Origin: Alcaligenaceae bacterium
GTDB lineage: Bacteria; Pseudomonadota; Gammaproteobacteria; Burkholderiales; Burkholderiaceae_B
Assembly (NCBI GenBank): GCA_947378965.1
Contig: CANCMG010000007.1
Span: 1-64,000, forward strand
Length of the DNA stretch: 64,000 bases
Reading direction: 5' to 3'
Below are positions 27,371-35,545 of this stretch, piece by piece. The position numbers and the translations under genes are program-made. Numbering within the stretch: position 1 is the stretch's first letter; every line of letters begins with the position of its first letter. Below the pieces are notes generated by a model. That model saw nothing but the letters and a program-made list of their open reading frames with translations. It was not told where the DNA came from and made no database searches.

Positions 27371-28320
27371 ACATGACTGCTAAACATTGGTTGCTCGGCG
27401 TGCTCTTAGCGGCGCTGCTGATCGTGACACCAATTGTCGCCCCAAGCTATCTGACCTTTCAGTTAACTGGTGTGATGGCGTATGCGGTAGCGGCAATTGG
27501 TTTGAACCTGATCATTGGTTATGCAGGTCAGATTTCACTGGGGCATAACGCTTTTTTCGCTTTGGGCGCGTACACGGCCGCATTAAGTGTGGCGCATTTA
27601 CAGGTGCATTATGTGGTGTCGGTGTTGATCGCAGCGGCTGTCACGTTTGTGGTTGGATTTTTAGCAGGCTTTCCTGCGCAGCGTTTAAAGGGTCTTTATC
27701 TGGCCTTGATTACGTTGGTCCTTGCGGTGTCGGTGTCGCCTGTTATCAAGCACTTTAAGGCTTATACAAACGGGATGTCGGGCTTGGCGGTTGATCGTCC
27801 TACGCCACCTGCTTGGTCTGGCCTAACGCAAGATGCTTGGGTCTACTACGTTGTGTTGCTCTTCACCGCCGTGTGTTTTTTCTTAGCCCGAAACTTTGTG
27901 GCGGGTAGCACCGGGCGCGCGCTCACTGCAGTCAGACAAGCCCCGCTTGCGGCATCGTCGATGGGCGTAGATGTCAATGGCTACAAAGTGCTGATCTTTG
28001 GTCTGGGTTCTATGTTCGCAGGTATTGGCGGTGCGATTTTTAACTTCTCGATCGGATTTATTGCCCCTGACTCTTTTAACCTCTTGCTGTCGGTCAGTTT
28101 TCTGGCTGCAATCGTGGTGGGTGGCTTAGGGACCGTATGGGGCGCGCTGGTGGCTGGTTTGTTTTTACAGTTTGTGCCGTCGTACGCCTCTGACATCAGC
28201 AATGCCTTAGCGGGCGCTGTGTACGGTGGGATCCTGATCGTGTGTATGTTCTTTATGCCCAAAGGCATCGTTGGTTCAGCCATCGTTTGGCTGCGCGAGC
28301 GTCGATTGGCAAAACATTGA
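27367..28320 (+). CDS. livM: Branched-chain-type ABC transporter permease (LivM)
   Basis: AIGLNLIIGYAGQISLGHNAFFALGAY. Confidence 0.92.
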   Translation: MNMTAKHWLLGVLLAALLIVTPIVAPSYLTFQLTGVMAYAVAAIGLNLIIGYAGQISLGHNAFFALGAYTAALSVAHLQVHYVVSVLIAAAVTFVVGFLAGFPAQRLKGLYLALITLVLAVSVSPVIKHFKAYTNGMSGLAVDRPTPPAWSGLTQDAWVYYVVLLFTAVCFFLARNFVAGSTGRALTAVRQAPLAASSMGVDVNGYKVLIFGLGSMFAGIGGAIFNFSIGFIAPDSFNLLLSVSFLAAIVVGGLGTVWGALVAGLFLQFVPSYASDISNALAGAVYGGILIVCMFFMPKGIVGSAIVWLRERRLAKH

Positions 28321-28330
28321 AAGGTTGAAA

Positions 28331-29338
28331 ATGCGTTTAGCGATTTTGGATGATTACCTAGGTATTGGGCAGACGATTGTTGATTGGAGTGCGGTACCTG
28401 AGTTGGCGGTCGTTAGCTTTCGTGATCATGTGCATGATCAAAATGAGTTGGTTGATCGCTTGGCCGAGTTTGATGTGGTGATGCGAATTCGCGAACGTAC
28501 AGAGTTTCCACGCGAAGTGCTCTTACGTTTACCAAAATTAAAGTTGTTGTTGGCCACGGGTATGCGTAATGCACGTTCGATTGATTTACGTGCGGCAGAT
28601 GAGCTTGGCATTGTTGTCAGTACCACTGAGGCGCAACACCAAACGACAGTTGAAGTGACCTGGGCGTTAATTCTTGGGCTGTTTCGCGCGATTCCGCAAG
28701 AAAGCGCTTCGCTGCGCGCCGGTGGCTGGCAAGTGAGCTTAGGCCGTGGGTTGGCGGGCAAGACCTTAGGTGTTGTGGGTTTGGGCAATATGGGGATCCC
28801 TGTTGCGCAGATCGGTCAGTTGTTTGGGATGAAGGTGGTGGCCTGGAGCCGCAATATGACGCCCGAACGTTCAAACGTTTATCAAGTTGAGTCAGTCACC
28901 AAAGAGCAATTGTTTCGCCAATCTGATGTGATCACGATTCATATGCCGCTCAGCGATGCCACGCTCGGTCTCGTGTCGGCCGCAGATCTAGCCTTGATGA
29001 AAAAAGACGCCTTCTTGATCAATACGTCGCGTCCACAAATCGTAGCTGAAGGTGCGCTGCTCGACGCGCTTGAACAGAGGCGCATCGGTGGCGCCGGGCT
29101 CGATGTGTTTGAGGTTGAACCCTTGCCCGCTGACCATCCTTATCGAAGCTTGCCTAACGTGCTGGCAACGCCTCATATTGGCTTCGTGACCAAAGAGAAT
29201 ATGGAAGAGTTCTTTCATACCTCACTAAAGAATTTATTAGCGTTTTTGGCCGGTTCGCCGACTAACGTGATCAACGCAGCTCGGCCGTTTTTGCCCGATT
29301 CTCAGGTATCGAAACAAATGCACGCTAAAGGCCACTGA
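28331..29338 (+). CDS. D-2-hydroxyacid dehydrogenase family protein
   Basis: LGVVGLGNMGIPVA NAD fold, LINTSRPQIVAEGAL, GAGLDVFEVEPLP. Confidence 0.9.
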   Translation: MRLAILDDYLGIGQTIVDWSAVPELAVVSFRDHVHDQNELVDRLAEFDVVMRIRERTEFPREVLLRLPKLKLLLATGMRNARSIDLRAADELGIVVSTTEAQHQTTVEVTWALILGLFRAIPQESASLRAGGWQVSLGRGLAGKTLGVVGLGNMGIPVAQIGQLFGMKVVAWSRNMTPERSNVYQVESVTKEQLFRQSDVITIHMPLSDATLGLVSAADLALMKKDAFLINTSRPQIVAEGALLDALEQRRIGGAGLDVFEVEPLPADHPYRSLPNVLATPHIGFVTKENMEEFFHTSLKNLLAFLAGSPTNVINAARPFLPDSQVSKQMHAKGH

Positions 29339-29500
29339 TGCCTGGCGATTTGCCTTAAGTCGCATCTGGATCAAGCAATTTGAGCTTGAACGGCTGACTG
29401 AAATCTTATCGAGTCTCTAGTCACGCAGTGCGCTGCGGCTTGTAGGTCGAGTGGCGCCTCGGCCTCGCGCTGACTGCGCAGAGCTATTTTCCAGTTAATA

Positions 29501-29544
29501 TTGATGTACTAAATTATAGTATTTGATGTACTATTTTAATAAAT
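29501..29544. repeat. 22-bp direct repeat x2 (TTGATGTACTA...)
   Basis: TTGATGTACTAAATTATAGTAT / TTGATGTACTATTTTAATAAAT. Confidence 0.6.
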
Positions 29545-29565
29545 CCTAAGTCATTAATAATAAAG

Positions 29566-29961
29566 TTATTTCTTTAATTGAAATGACTCAACGCCAACGG
29601 CAGCACAATCGGCATAGACATCAGGTTTGGCCGTAGATACGCGGGCGGCACGCACCAGAGGATGTGCCAACATACGCTTCATGATTTCGTCGCAGAGAGT
29701 TTCTTGCAGCTTAATATGGCCCGGTGCGATGATATCTGCGATCGTTTGACGCATGAAGTCGTAGTCCACCACCTCACTTAAATCATCTCGGCTTGGCGTG
29801 TTGTCGGTGAGTGGTACGTAAAGATCCACATTGACGATGACGCGTTGTTCGCCCTTTTTTTCAAACTCGTGCACACCGATATTCATGTTGATCTCAAAAT
29901 CCTTGAGAAACAAACGACGGCAATTCGAGAGGTCGGGGTGCTGAATGAGGGCAAGAGTCAT
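29566..29961 (-). CDS. folB: Dihydroneopterin aldolase family protein (FolB-like)
   Basis: LFLKDFEINMNIGVHEFEKKGEQRVIVNVDL. Confidence 0.85.
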   Translation of the reverse strand: MTLALIQHPDLSNCRRLFLKDFEINMNIGVHEFEKKGEQRVIVNVDLYVPLTDNTPSRDDLSEVVDYDFMRQTIADIIAPGHIKLQETLCDEIMKRMLAHPLVRAARVSTAKPDVYADCAAVGVESFQLKK

Positions 29962-30105
29962 TGGGGTATCGAAAACGTTTTTAAAAGTGAAAAAATCAAC
30001 AGTATGAGGCCTATGCCGAGACTTGGTCACCGGTCAGCTATTTCAAATTGAGGCGAGTCAAGTCAGGTTACTTCAAATCAAACAGGTCTTCCTCCTCAAG
30101 GCAGA

Positions 30106-30894
30106 TCAAGTCAGAAACATGACATCTCGTTTAGAGGGGTTTAGGTGCTGCCCGCCGTCGACAAAGAGTGTAGTGCCTGTGATGGCATGTGCCGACACTA
30201 AGTACACCACAGCGTCGGCGATATCTTCGGGTGTAGACGATTTGCCTAAAGGTGTTTGTTGGTGCGCCTGCTCGAACCCTTCTTGTGTTTGATCCCCAGA
30301 GATCAACGTCAGCCCGGGTGCAAGCCCGACCACTCTGAGCTCGGGCGCATACGCTTGAGCAAGCAAGGTGGTGGCTTGGTAGAGCGCCGATTTTGATAAG
30401 GTGTAAGACAAAAAATCTGGATTTGGATTAGCCAGTTTTTGATCAAGCAAATTAATGATCACCGAAGGATATGTGAACACTCGCGCAGAGACTTCTTTTG
30501 CGTGTAGGCGTGCGCGATACAGATCCCGACTCAGTGCAATCGGCGCGATCGCATTGATCTGCATATGAGTCTCAAATTGCGTGGGGCTAAATTCGGCTGC
30601 ATCGTCAAAGGCAAATAAAGAGGCGCTATTGATGATGCAATCTGGTAGACCAAGCGCAGCCGTGCACTGCGCGACTAGCGAGTCAACTTGCGTTTGTTGT
30701 GCAAAGTCTGCCTGCAGTGCAACAGCACGACGCCCTAGGCCTTGCACCGCCAACACGGTCTCTTGCGCCTCGACAACTGATTGGCCATAGTGCACACCAA
30801 TATCCCAGCCGTCTCGCGCCAAACGTAAGGCGATTGAGCGCCCTAAGCGTTTTGCAGCGCCGGTAACCAATGCGATTTTAGTAGAAGCATTCAC
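30106..30894 (-). CDS. SDR oxidoreductase, FolM/pteridine reductase-like
   Basis: ALVTGAAKRLGRSIALRLA, YTLSKSALYQAT, GLAPGLTL; next to folB. Confidence 0.8.
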   Translation of the reverse strand: MNASTKIALVTGAAKRLGRSIALRLARDGWDIGVHYGQSVVEAQETVLAVQGLGRRAVALQADFAQQTQVDSLVAQCTAALGLPDCIINSASLFAFDDAAEFSPTQFETHMQINAIAPIALSRDLYRARLHAKEVSARVFTYPSVIINLLDQKLANPNPDFLSYTLSKSALYQATTLLAQAYAPELRVVGLAPGLTLISGDQTQEGFEQAHQQTPLGKSSTPEDIADAVVYLVSAHAITGTTLFVDGGQHLNPSKRDVMFLT

Positions 30895-30963
30895 TACGTG
30901 GCCTCATGGGTTTGAGCGATTGTTGAATAAGCGATCATCAAATGTTCTCGTAGCCATGATGAT

Positions 30964-31671
30964 TCATATCGCGGCCTCGCAACCTTGATAGCTGTTAGCG
31001 ATACAGCGCGTGGCGAGCTCTTGGGCTCGGGTCACCGATTCTTTTGACATCGTTTCAGAAAGTTCGGCAAGGGTGCGTACGGCACTCTGCTCGCCCAGCC
31101 CACGCGCAATATCCAGCCACATATATGCCAGAACTTTATTCTGCTTCACGCCTAGGCCTTTTGCATAGAGCGTGCCGAGGTGACGTTGTGCGTGCGGGTC
31201 GCCTTGCGCTGCCGCCAGTGCAAACCATTTACGCGCTTCAACAGGATTTGGTGTCACACCAAATCCATTTAGATTCATCAAGGCCAAGCGATACTGCGCG
31301 TTCGGCTCGGCAGCAGCGGCCGCTAACCCGTACCAGCGCAAGGCTTGCTTGTCGCTGTGCGCCACGCCTCGACCCGCTTCATACATAAATCCCAAATGGT
31401 ATTGCGCACTCGCATGGCCTTGCGCTGCAGCCTTTTCAAACCAGGCACGCGCCTGCTTATAGTCTTGTGCAACGCCTTGACCGTTGTCGTATAGCACCCC
31501 CAACATGTTTTGTGCCTCGGCGTTACCGCGTTGGCCGAGCTGGTTGAGTTGCGCGACGGCCTCTTGGGTTTTACCGCCTTCAAACAGTGCCATGCTTTCA
31601 GAGACGGTTTGCGCCTGACTGCTTAGGCATAGCAGCGTTAGACAAGCGGCAAGTAAATAGTGCAACGTCAT
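30964..31671 (-). CDS. Secreted Sel1-like repeat protein
   Basis: Signal peptide MTLHYLLAACLTLLCLSSQAQT; multiple AxxWFxxAAxQGxxxAQ repeats. Confidence 0.88.
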   Translation of the reverse strand: MTLHYLLAACLTLLCLSSQAQTVSESMALFEGGKTQEAVAQLNQLGQRGNAEAQNMLGVLYDNGQGVAQDYKQARAWFEKAAAQGHASAQYHLGFMYEAGRGVAHSDKQALRWYGLAAAAAEPNAQYRLALMNLNGFGVTPNPVEARKWFALAAAQGDPHAQRHLGTLYAKGLGVKQNKVLAYMWLDIARGLGEQSAVRTLAELSETMSKESVTRAQELATRCIANSYQGCEAAI

Positions 31672-31712
31672 GTGATCTTGAGGCAAAGGGCAAGTGAAGG
31701 GCTTGGTGTCAT
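31668..31712 (-). CDS. Mini-ORF MTPSPSLALCLKIT* inside the 41-bp junction repeat
   Basis: 14 codons; ATGA overlaps on both sides with mini-ORF 31709-31753 and the Sel1 gene. Confidence 0.3.
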   Translation of the reverse strand: MTPSPSLALCLKIT

Positions 31713-31753
31713 GTGACCTTAAGACGAGAAGAACGTAAATGGCTTGACGTCAT
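31709..31753 (-). CDS. Mini-ORF MTSSHLRSSRLKVT* inside the 41-bp junction repeat
   Basis: 14 codons; its ATG overlaps the upstream gene's TGA (ATGA). Confidence 0.3.
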   Translation of the reverse strand: MTSSHLRSSRLKVT

Positions 31754-32547
31754 GTAATCTTGATCGACAGATCTGGCATACGATCAAGTTTGCACAGGAT
31801 CACGTCGCCTTTGACAACCGGGCCGACATTTTCAGGTGTACCCGAGTAAATAATGTCACCAGCAAATAACTCGTTTGCTTCAGACAGTTTTGAAATCTGC
31901 TCAGCCACAGACCAAATCATTTGATCCAGAGTCGCCCGTTGTTTAACCACGCCGTTCACGGCAAGAGAGATTGTTTCTTTCGAAAAACTACCGATTGCAC
32001 TGACCGGGTAAATGGGCCCAATGGGCGCCGAGCGATCAAACGATTTGCCGATTTCCCAGGGTTTTTTCTGATCGCCCAGCATGCGCTGCAAGTCACGCCT
32101 GGTCATGTCTAAGCCAAGCGCATAACCATACACATGTTCAAGCGCGCGCTCGATCGAAATGTCTTTGCCGCCGGACTTCAGTGCTGCCACCAACTCGACC
32201 TCATAGTGGTAGTTTTTAGTGAGGCTCGGGTAGGGGTGATCCACTACCTGACCTGGGGCAACGTACTGAATCGCATCGGTTGGCTTCTGAAAAAAGAAAG
32301 GGGGTTCGCGCGTAGGATCTGAACCCATCTCGCGCGCATGCGCGGCATAATTACGACCGATGCAATAAATGCGACGCACCGGAAACTGCTGCGTGCTGTT
32401 CGCGATCGGGATAAAGGTTTGCTCAACGGTGAAAAGCGCTTTGGCTCCTGGCTGCGCACTTGCCTCGCGGCTCACCCCTACTGTCGCAGTGGCTGCTATT
32501 GCCGCCAAGCCTGCTTTGAGGCTGTCACGTCTAGAAATCATGTTCAT
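31750..32547 (-). CDS. Fumarylacetoacetate hydrolase family protein with Tat-type signal peptide
   Basis: IYCIGRNYAAHAREMG, YHYEVELVAAL; N terminus MISRRDSLKAGLAAIAATATVGVSREASAQ. Confidence 0.88.
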   Translation of the reverse strand: MNMISRRDSLKAGLAAIAATATVGVSREASAQPGAKALFTVEQTFIPIANSTQQFPVRRIYCIGRNYAAHAREMGSDPTREPPFFFQKPTDAIQYVAPGQVVDHPYPSLTKNYHYEVELVAALKSGGKDISIERALEHVYGYALGLDMTRRDLQRMLGDQKKPWEIGKSFDRSAPIGPIYPVSAIGSFSKETISLAVNGVVKQRATLDQMIWSVAEQISKLSEANELFAGDIIYSGTPENVGPVVKGDVILCKLDRMPDLSIKIT

Positions 32548-32581
32548 GCGTTCTCTCCTGTTGAGTCGTGTGCGTCAGCAA

Positions 32582-34039
32582 TTAGCGCAATAACTTGCTG
32601 CGAATTTTTGAATAACCACTTGCCAGATCGTAGGCGTGCCCAAGTTGTAGCACGCTCATGTCGCTTTGTACCGGGCCGATAATCTGTAGCCCAACGGGCA
32701 GCCCACCGCTGGTAAAGCCCGCGGGTGCTGCCAAGGTCGGTAGTCCGGCCATCGTGGCAGGGATAACCGACTGCATCCAGCGGTGGTAGGTATCCATTGC
32801 TTTGCCGGCAACCTGCTTAGGCCAGTGCTCTTCGGCGGCAAACGGACTAACCTGCGCCGCAGGCATGACTAAAAAGTCGAACTGTTCAAACAGGCGGCGC
32901 AGCTCTTGATACCAAGCCGTACGGACTTTGGCCGCTGCAAAAACGTCGGGTCCTGACAAGGCGAGGCCGCGTTCGATCTCCCACACCGCCTCGGGCTTGA
33001 GTAAGGCGCGCGAACTGGCAGAGTGATAGTGGTGGGCGTTGCCCCCAGCAAAGGTAAAGCTGCGCAGCGTGAGCCAGGCGTTCCAGAGTTGTTCAAGATC
33101 AAATGTAGGCACGGCCGCCTCAACCGTACTGCCAATGGTTTTGAAGTGTTGGAGAGCAGTTTCGGTGATCCCTAATAGCCCCGCTTCAATCGGCAAATGC
33201 CCGCCTAAATCCCCGAGCCAGCCAATGCGGGTGCCACGCAACTCGCGCTCAAGCGGTTGCTCAAATAATTTGACATCATCTTGTCTGCGCGATAACGGCA
33301 AGCGCGCGTCAAAGCCGGCTTGTACTGAAAGTAACAACGCCAGATCAGGGATATTGCGTGCCATGGGGCCCGTGACGCTGAACTGCTGAAAAAAGACTTC
33401 TTCGCCAGGGCCGTGCGGCACACAGCCTGGCGAGGTTCGAAAGCCAAACACATTATTAAAGGCTGCAGGCGTGCGCAGCGATCCCATCATGTCAGAACCG
33501 TCAGCAACGGGCAGCATATTCAAGGCCAGGGCAACGCCCGCGCCGCCACTGCTGCCACCCGCGCAGCGCGAGGGGTCAAAGGCGTTGCGGGTGATGCCGT
33601 AGACAGGGTTGTAGGTGTGTGCGCCCAAGCCAAACTCTGGCGAGTTGGTACGCCCGACAAAAATAGCCCCGGCGGCACGTACGCGCGCATTGGCCGCTGA
33701 ATCGGTCGTGGTGACTTGTCCTTTAAAGATCGGTGAGCCGTTGGTAGTGATCATGCCTGCCACAGGGGCGATGTCTTTGGGCGCCTGCGGAAACCCGTGC
33801 AACACGCCCATGCTTTGTTTGCGATCTAGCTGTGCATCGCGTTCGCGTGCTTGCGCAAATAGGGCGTCGGGGTCAGGCATGGCCACGATGGCGTTGACGG
33901 TAGGATTTTGTTGGTCGATTTGCACTAAGAACGCTTCGAGAACTTCGCTACAAGACACCTCGCGGCGATGGATCGCGCGCGACAGGCTGACAGCATCGAG
34001 CGAAACAATAGAACTGGAGGGGGCGGCGGCTGAGGTCAT
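32582..34039 (-). CDS. Amidase (amidase-signature family)
   Basis: GSSGGAGVALA motif, amidase-signature architecture; start inferred at 34039. Confidence 0.88.
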   Translation of the reverse strand: MTSAAAPSSSIVSLDAVSLSRAIHRREVSCSEVLEAFLVQIDQQNPTVNAIVAMPDPDALFAQARERDAQLDRKQSMGVLHGFPQAPKDIAPVAGMITTNGSPIFKGQVTTTDSAANARVRAAGAIFVGRTNSPEFGLGAHTYNPVYGITRNAFDPSRCAGGSSGGAGVALALNMLPVADGSDMMGSLRTPAAFNNVFGFRTSPGCVPHGPGEEVFFQQFSVTGPMARNIPDLALLLSVQAGFDARLPLSRRQDDVKLFEQPLERELRGTRIGWLGDLGGHLPIEAGLLGITETALQHFKTIGSTVEAAVPTFDLEQLWNAWLTLRSFTFAGGNAHHYHSASSRALLKPEAVWEIERGLALSGPDVFAAAKVRTAWYQELRRLFEQFDFLVMPAAQVSPFAAEEHWPKQVAGKAMDTYHRWMQSVIPATMAGLPTLAAPAGFTSGGLPVGLQIIGPVQSDMSVLQLGHAYDLASGYSKIRSKLLR

Positions 34040-34283
34040 GGCAGAAGCTCGTGCAAAAGACGCTATTGTGCCACCGCAGCGTTTGCTATGGCTTGTACTA
34101 GATTGGCCAGATGAAAACACGACATATCAAGGATTTCCCTATGTTTCATCGACACCCCCACTTTTGAGCGCTGACAGAGTTCGATCGGGGGTCACTAATT
34201 TCTACCAAAATTAGCCGTCAGTGAGGTATCTTGTTAACTCTAGAACAATATTGATTGAGCCGCACAGGCCAACAGGAGCAGAC

Positions 34284-35390
34284 ATGACACACGCGAGCGC
34301 GCACGGTTGCAACAGTTCCATTGTCCAATCACCAGTCAGAGTGCAGCGTTCGGCGGTAGCCTTGGCGTTAGGGGGGCGTGTTCAGTCTTTCTCGCGCAGT
34401 CGGGCTTGGTTACTGCAGCAGTCGGTAGTCGCGTTGTCATGCTTGGGGCTGTTATTTGCGGGCCCAGTTGCACAGGCCGAGAGCGCCGCGAGTTATCCCA
34501 GTCGTAATATCTCAATTATCGTGCCCTTTACCCCTGCGGGCACCACCGATATTTTGGCCCGTATGATGGCCGCCAAGCTTGGTGAAAAATTTAACCGAAC
34601 CGTTGTGGTTGAAAATCGTCCGGGCGCTGGTGGCAATACCGGTAGCAACGTGGTGGCCAAAGCGGCCCCAGACGGCTATACCTTGTTGCTCGGCACGATC
34701 AGCACGCATGCGATCAATACCTCGTTGTACAAAAATATGCCTTACAACGCGATCAAAGACTTTGCGCCGATTAGCCGCATTGCTAACGTGCCGAATCTGT
34801 TGGTCGTGAATAAAAATGCGCCGTACAGCACAGTGGCGGAGCTTGTGGCTTGGGGTAAAGCGAATCCCGGCAAACTGACCTTCGGTTCGTCAGGCAGCGG
34901 CACGACCTTGCACCTATCCGGCGAACTTTTTAAACAAATGACGGGCGTAGAAATGACGCACATCCCTTATAAGGGGAGCGCCCCTGCGGTGTCTGACTTG
35001 ATCGGCGGACAGATTTCTATGCTCTTTGACAACATGCCGACGGTCTTGCCCCAGGTCAAGTCTGGCAATTTGAAAGGGCTTGCCACGACCGCAGCGACGC
35101 GTAACCGCGAACTGCCTGATATTCCGACTGTGTCTGAAAGTGGTTTAACAGGATTTTTGGTGATGTCGTGGTTTGGTTTGTTAGCACCAGCGGGCACGCC
35201 AGCCGATATCATTGAAAAATTAAATCGGGCTGTGGTAGAAATTATTAAAACACCTGATGTGCAAACACGGATTTTGGCAATTGGTTCAGAGCCATCACCC
35301 GAATCCCCAGCGCAATTTGCGGCGTTCATTCAGGCCGAGACGACCAAGTGGGCAGACGTGGTCAAGAAGTCTGGCGCTTCGGTTGAGTAA
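34284..35390 (+). CDS. Bug/TctC-family tripartite tricarboxylate transporter substrate-binding protein
   Basis: YPSRNISIIVPFTPAGTTDILARMMA, VVENRPGAGGNTGSNVVAKAAPDGYTLL. Confidence 0.92.
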   Translation: MTHASAHGCNSSIVQSPVRVQRSAVALALGGRVQSFSRSRAWLLQQSVVALSCLGLLFAGPVAQAESAASYPSRNISIIVPFTPAGTTDILARMMAAKLGEKFNRTVVVENRPGAGGNTGSNVVAKAAPDGYTLLLGTISTHAINTSLYKNMPYNAIKDFAPISRIANVPNLLVVNKNAPYSTVAELVAWGKANPGKLTFGSSGSGTTLHLSGELFKQMTGVEMTHIPYKGSAPAVSDLIGGQISMLFDNMPTVLPQVKSGNLKGLATTAATRNRELPDIPTVSESGLTGFLVMSWFGLLAPAGTPADIIEKLNRAVVEIIKTPDVQTRILAIGSEPSPESPAQFAAFIQAETTKWADVVKKSGASVE

Positions 35391-35407
35391 GATGCTGAGC
35401 CAAGCGA

Positions 35408-35446
35408 TTGCACTTTTGACCCAAGGTGCAATGCGAAGCCTTTTTT
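35408..35446 (+). terminator. Terminator-like hairpin after the Bug-family gene
   Basis: TTGCACTTT-TGACCC-AAGGTGCAA and a downstream TTTTTT. Confidence 0.4.
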
Positions 35447-35545
35447 AGCGACATGATGACGGCAATTGCACCATGAGCGTGGTGTGCTTGCTTAAGCCTC
35501 GCCCACTTGCGGTGGGTTGATATTTCATTTAGGACAGAGCAAACA

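Larger units (their letters stand above)
31667..31763 (-). repeat. 41-bp tandem repeat at the FAH-hydrolase / Sel1 gene junction
   Basis: GTCATGTgAtCTTgA at 31667, 31708 and 31749 (+ strand), exact 41-bp spacing; first two units 28/41 identical. Confidence 0.8.
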
